From Tyto alba (lineage: Eukaryota > Chordata > Aves > Strigiformes > Tytonidae), in assembly GCF_018691265.1 (NCBI RefSeq), contig NW_024881300.1, positions 1,445,046 to 1,509,045 on the forward strand: a DNA stretch of 64,000 bases. The letters run 5' to 3'. Of this stretch, positions 59,184 to 64,000 are shown piece by piece; position 1 is the first letter of the stretch; every line of letters starts with the position of its first letter. The notes beneath the pieces are model-generated. The model did no database searches. It saw only the letters and a list, made by a program, of their open reading frames with translations, and had not been told where the DNA came from. The position numbers were made by a program, and so were the translations under genes.

Positions 59184-62100
59184 ATGTCACTGTCTGTGCG
59201 CCCGCAGCGCCGAGTCCTTGTCACCAAGATCAATAGGAGCCAGTCCTTCGCTGGAGTGAACTCGACGGCCGACCGGCCCTTCAGGTAGGAGATGGGTGCT
59301 CGTGCTGCTTGCCACGAGGGACGGGGACAGGCTTGGGTGGGGTGGCGGGACCTGCCGCGCGTCCTGAGGCATCCCAGCATCTCCCTCAGGGACCTCGGTG
59401 GCACCCAGGGGATGTTGCAGGGGGGGCTGCAGGGAGCATCGAGGCCAGATGGGAGGCAGAGCCCATCACCCCAACCCACTGCCGTGCCGTGTCCCAGGCC
59501 GGGTGAGGACCCTGCGGCTGCTGCCACTGGGGCATGGAGGGGGCTCCCCCTCCTTCGGCCAGCTCTTAGGAGCTTCCCTGTGACCATCTCATCATCTTTA
59601 ATGGGTGAGGTGAGGGAGCTGGGGTGGCTTTGAAGCGCTGTGTCTCAATGGCCTTGACGTCCTGCGGCGGCCGGTTTCGGGCTTTGAGTGCTGGCGTGAA
59701 TCAGGGTTTTCCTCCGGGTCATTTCGAACCCGTTGCTGAAAGGTTTTATTGGCTGCCCGTCAGCCGCGTTGTTGCGAGGAGCAGCCGTTCCCTACTCATC
59801 CTCTCCAGCCGCTGGCGACGTTACGGTCCCATCATACCCTTCCTCCTCCTCTCTGCTGAACCTCACGTCGGTGAGAACCGCCCCACGCGCTGCTCAGCCC
59901 TGCCACCGTGCTCCTGGCTACCCCCTCGCAGGTGGCTCCCGGGACGTGGGCAGGCCACGGGTTTGGGCGGCGGGAATTAGAGCGTTCTAACGTTTTTCAT
60001 CCCTTTCCCTAGGGCCCAGTGAGGCTCCTTACCTCCCAGTGCACTCGCCAGTGCTGTGGGGGGGGAGAGTCACCTCCCAGCCGAATGGCCAGGGAAGGCA
60101 GTGCCGAGCTGCCTTGCCAGGCTACGGGCACCTTCACTGGGTGGGCACAAGCACAGGCAGGGCCTCCCTGTGCCTGGGAGCAGACCTCCAGCCCTGCTCG
60201 GCTCTTGTCCCCGTGTCCTGTCCAACCTCTGGGCCGAGTGACACTTTCTAGGCCACCGGCACGTCTCCGGGGCTTCCAGAAGCGCTCGCTTGGGGACGGG
60301 GAAGAGGGAGGACTTTTGGATGCCTGCAGCCAAGTGGGAGATGCTTGTGGGACCCCCTCCAGGGGCCCTGGAGGACGGGAATGAGGAGGGATGGTGGAAA
60401 TTAAGTGCTTAGCTGTCGCTCTGGCTTGGGAGGAGGCCAAGGCATTCATTTCCCCCCACCGGTGTTTCGGGGAAGTCTTTTGGCTGCTCCTGCAAAGAGC
60501 GGCACAGGATGGGAGGTCCGGCCCGGGGGGTGGAAATCGAGGAGCCCGGGGTGTCTCCTGGGCACCAGCGGCCCAACGATGGGTTGGGAGGAGGAAGGGA
60601 AGAGCCGGTCTGAGCGGGGCGTTGCTCGCCGGGCTGGGGAGCGACTCCGTTGCACAAGGCAGGAAGGGTGGGTGGTGTTCGGGTCCCGGGCACTGGTGGG
60701 GCAGGTCCCCAAGACGGCGGTGGGGCACGCGGAGGCAAAAGGCGGGCAGCAGCTCCGTGCGGCGGGTTTGGTGATATCCTGGAGAGGCGTGGGGTCAGTG
60801 AGGACGTCCCGACCCCATGCCGCTGCGCTGTGTGATGGGGTGACGGGGCTGCTTGTCCCCGGGACGCTCCCACGCTGCCACCCACTGGGGTCCCTGCCTG
60901 TCCCTGGGAGCGCGTAGGGCAGCAAGCCGAGGGTGGCAGGTGCCACCCTGCCACAGTGCCCAGACCGCCGGGAGCGCCTCCGTGTCCCTGGCAACCTGGG
61001 GTGCTGGTGATGGAGCAAAGCGTGGCCTCTTCGGAGGGTGGCCAGGGCTGGAGATGTCCCCACAGGCACTCCAGGAGCTCAGCTTGGCTCCGGCTGGTGC
61101 CCCTTTTGCCTTTGCTCCCTCCGATTGGCGTCTGGGACCCCCACACCTCCGCAGAGGCTGCCCCATAGCCAGCCTCTCCAACCCCCCTGGGACGGGGTTA
61201 ATTCTCTGCTCTTCACCACCAGCTTTTCGGGTTCCTCCTTGTCCTTCCCGTGGCTTTGGGGCAGCCGAATACATTGCGGGGGCTGCAGGTCTTGGGTGCA
61301 GGCAGTGCTGCCCAGCCTCACGGCCCCACCTCACCCAGCCCCCGCTGGCCAGTTCAGCGGGGGGCCAGCGAGTCCTGGGAGAGGCAAGCAGGTCTGGGTG
61401 GACCAGGCCTCCATCCCAGAGCTTCTTCTTGTCTCGAGACAGGGTGCCTGGCAGGCCGGGGCACCCAGGCGGACCCCGGTGCTGTGTGCTGACCCCGGCC
61501 GCCCCGGGTTTGCCTGCCTCTCTCCCCAGGAGCCTCTCGCCCTTCACCCCCACCGTCTCCCGCAAGACTGGCTCCAGGGTCAGTAGGATGTTTTCAATGT
61601 CCCACAAATCCCCACCACCGAAGGTGCCTCAGCCCAACCGCCTGGACGAGGTGTACGAAGCTCTCAAGAAGGGCCTGACGTAAGTGCTGGGTGTCCCCGT
61701 GGCCGGGTGGTTGGAGGCAGGGAGCCCCTGAGGGGCACAGGGAAGAGCCTGCTGTGGGTTGGGGTTGGCAGCTCTCCGCTCTCGCCAGGCAGGGATGTGC
61801 CAGGTCTCCTGAGCTCAGTGCCTGTGGGGCCTGGAGCTCTGTGGGGTCCCACATCCCACCACGTCCCACGTAGAGGCACGAGTGGGCTCCCTCGCCCGGG
61901 CGCGGGGTCAGCTGTGCTGGCTTGGTGTGGTCTGTGGGTGGCAGGAGCCCTGGACCTGGCGTCCCAGCCTGACCCCCGTGGTGTGGTTGCCCCCAGAGCC
62001 TACCTGGAGGTGCACCAGCTGGAACTGGAGAAGCTCAGCACCCAGATCCGCGAGTCCAAGAGGAATTCGCGCCTGGTGAGTGTTTTTTGGGAAGAGCCTC

Positions 62101-63376
62101 ACAGGGAATGGTGCTTTGGGCAGGCGGCCGGGGCTGTGGGCAGCTCACGGTCCGTCTGTGTCCCAGGACAGAGCCTGCTTCTGTGGGGGGGCCAGCCCGG
62201 GCTCTGGTGGTGGGCTGCACGGGGCTCTTGTGCTACTGTCACGCACGCTCCGGCCCTGGCCGGGTGCTGCGCGTCCCCACCGACGTGCTATGGGTGGTGG
62301 GTGCAATGTGCTGGGTCTCCTTGGGTGGGCAGAGCTGGCTTTGTGCTGTGTCTTATCCCTCTCCTCTCTCCTCCAGGGTTTTCTCTACGACCTGGATAAG
62401 GTAAGCGGGATGAGTGCCCTGTCCCCCTTGTCTCCCCCTTCCTAGTGCCTGGGACGTGCTACTGCCAGCCCCTCTCTGCTTGTGCCGCCCCGCTGCCTGC
62501 CCCCCGGCCCCTGCACGACAGAGCGTCTGTGGGGTGGGATCGGGGCTCTGCGGGCAGGGTGGGTCCGGGCAGGGGGTGAAGCATAGCCAGGCAGGGGCTT
62601 GTAACCCGCTCTTTGCAAACAAAAGCTGTTGTTGGTGAGTGCTGAGCCTGGGTTAGTGCCGAGGCTGGGAGGAGAGCACCCCGGAGCCCGGCCTGTCTCC
62701 TGGGGGGGACCCTCCGGAGCAGGGGAGGCTGGAGGATGCTGCAGCACGTGGGTGCAGCCACCCCGTACCTCCCGGGCAAGGGCTGGGGACCAGGACCCGT
62801 CCCAGCCGCAGCGCGGGCACGCAGCAGGGCGCACCCTGACCTGCGGGCTCCTCCGCGGGTCACACCGCCTCCTCTGCTTTTCCAGCAAGTGAAGTCCATC
62901 GAGCGCTTCCTGCGTCGCCTGGAGTTCCACGCGAGCAAGGTGAGAGCTGGGGACCGGGGCTCACCGTGGGGCGACCTTGGTGCGGTGCTGGGATGGCCGT
63001 GCTGTCCCCTGCCCTGCCCCTCACCGCAGCTCGGGCCCGTCCTTGCAGATAGATGAGCTCTACGAGGCTTATTGCATCCAGCGGCGGCTCCGCGACGGAG
63101 CCCACAACATGGTCAAGGCTTACAGCACGGGCTCGCCGGGCAGCCGGGAGGCACGCGAGAGCCTGGCCGAGGCCAGCAAGGGCTACAAGGAGTACACGGA
63201 GGTGAGGCAGCCAGCTGGGGTGGGCTGGCGGGGTGCTGGGTGCCGTGGGCGGCTGCTGATGGGTGCTGTCCGTCCGTCTGTCCCCAGAACATGTGCCTGC
63301 TGGAGAATGAGCTGGAGAGCCAGCTGGGCGAGTTCCACGTCCGGATGAAAGGTAACGTGTCCGGCTCCATCCCTGG

Positions 63377-63408
<32 letters not shown>

Positions 63409-63824
63409 CCGCCTCCTGACGCCCCTCTGCCTTCTCTTGCAGGACTGGCAGGCTTTGCCCGGCTCTGTGCTGGTGACCAGTATGAGGTTGGTGGGACCGT
63501 ATGGGTCGGGATCTGCTTTTCTCCTGCCCTGTGGTCCTTGGGGTGCCTGGGGAGCGTAGGCGGGCGCTGGCGTGGAGAGCATGTTGCAGGGCAGTGGTGG
63601 GTGGCATGGGTCCCTGGCTATGGCCGGGGACACCCAGAGAGCACCCACCACCCTGGTATTGTATCCTCTCCCCCCTACCCGCTCCTCTTCACCCCCAGAT
63701 CTTCATGAAGTACGGACGGCAGCGGTGGAAGCTGCGGGGACGCATCGAGGTGAACAGCAAGCAGGTGTGGGACAGCGAGGAAATGGTTTTCTTGCCCCTC
63801 GTCACCGAGTTCCTCTCCATCAAG
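59184..63824 (+). CDS. RIPOR1: RIPOR1 (FAM65A), N-terminal nine coding exons, partial
   Basis: RHO family-interacting cell polarization regulator 1 binds Rho GTPases and directs Golgi and kinase positioning in migrating cells. Exons are 59158-59284 (ATG at 59184), 61530-61679, 61997-62075, 62377-62400, 62886-62939, 63049-63201, 63288-63351, 63443-63486 and 63699-63824. Together they give 265 in-frame codons and every intron is GT-AG. Recognised segments are [10 protein letters not shown] (1-10), NRSQSFAGV (about 18-26), [50 protein letters not shown] (about 101-118), [18 protein letters not shown] (119-136), [34 protein letters not shown] and [14 protein letters not shown]. These match the conserved RIPOR N-terminal region, including its coiled-coil/HR1-like Rho-binding part. 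The ARM-repeat C-terminus lies beyond the right edge; a donor GTACAA follows the last exon. Confidence 0.97.
59285..61529 (+). other. RIPOR1 intron after the first recognised exon
   Basis: A 2.2-kb GT-AG intron (phase 2) of GC-rich DNA. A short AT-richer patch lies at about 59690-60000. No nested gene or repeat is recognised. Smaller introns follow at 61680-61996, 62076-62376 and 62401-62885, with nothing recognisable inside. Confidence 0.7.
63376..63413 (+). repeat. (CCTG)n microsatellite in a RIPOR1 intron
   Basis: About eight to nine tandem CCTG/CTGC tetramers lie in the 91-bp intron between the exons ending at 63351 and starting at 63443, so they make up nearly half of that intron. Confidence 0.9.
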
Positions 63825-64000
63825 GTACAATGCAGAAGCGGGCAGGGGTGGCGTGGGTCAGCCACCACACTGCTTCCCAGCAGGGCTTCCTTCCAGGACC
63901 TCCCCGAAACCTCACCCTTACTGGGGTGGGAGGAGGCCATCTGGTGGTGGTGGCACCCTGGCACACAGCATGGATGCAAACAGCGCCGGAGAAGATGAAG

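Noticed and set aside
58175..59236. 353-codon plus-strand frame ending in the RIPOR1 start exon
   Set aside because: It crosses the C25 acceptor and uses the wrong frame for [10 protein letters not shown]; an accidental open frame in the RIPOR1 5' flank or intron.
1..64000. CRISPR arrays, bacterial operons or phage elements
   Set aside because: No regularly spaced repeats, no Shine-Dalgarno-led gene clusters. Introns, CR1 and tRNA structure show vertebrate nuclear DNA.

Overview
The window is nuclear DNA from a bird. Three kinds of evidence support this: CR1 LINE fragments with typical avian 3' ends, two solo LTRs of endogenous-retrovirus families that I recognise from memory as avian, and vertebrate genes with GT-AG introns. 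The genes are LCAT, a pair of 'C-factor-like' short-chain dehydrogenases, and RIPOR1. In mammals LCAT and RIPOR1 lie in one conserved block (human 16q22), which corresponds to avian chromosome 11. The DNA is mostly GC-rich with many homopolymer runs and G-rich tracts, as expected of a small gene-dense avian chromosome. Two AT-richer stretches, about 9-16 kb and 22-28 kb, interrupt it. The long LTR types point to a neoavian bird rather than a chicken-like one, but that is inference.

Layout. 1-3.1 kb: first coding exon, promoter and start of intron 1 of LCAT on the minus strand; the rest of LCAT lies beyond the left edge. 4.1-8.2 kb: a small tRNA neighbourhood with an intact tRNA-Lys(UUU), an intact tRNA-His(GUG), a decayed second tRNA-His inside a duplicated flank, a possible third tRNA-like relic and one CR1. 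9-16 kb: AT-richer DNA with no recognisable gene, ending in a CR1 endonuclease fragment. 16.9-19.3 kb: complete six-exon SDR gene A on the minus strand. 20.6-21.7 kb: a solo LTR on the plus strand. 22-28 kb: non-coding. 28.7-34.1 kb: complete six-exon SDR gene B on the plus strand with a GC-box/CpG promoter. 36.4-37.0 kb: a second solo LTR on the minus strand. 37-45 kb: GC-rich DNA without a supportable gene. 45.2-46.4 kb: a CR1 3' end running into about 950 bp of pure pyrimidine satellite. 48.1-49.3 kb: a probable MIR relic and a G-rich island. 59.2 kb to the right edge: the first nine coding exons recognised in RIPOR1 on the plus strand, which continues off-window.

Function. LCAT esterifies plasma cholesterol on HDL, the two SDRs are predicted NADP(H)-dependent carbonyl reductases, and RIPOR1 is a Rho effector in cell polarity. 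They look like neighbours by synteny rather than one pathway. The two SDR genes are diverged duplicates: introns are in the same positions and phases, they face away from each other, and their promoter types differ. The large open frames across the GC-rich intervals are compositional and are not annotated as genes.
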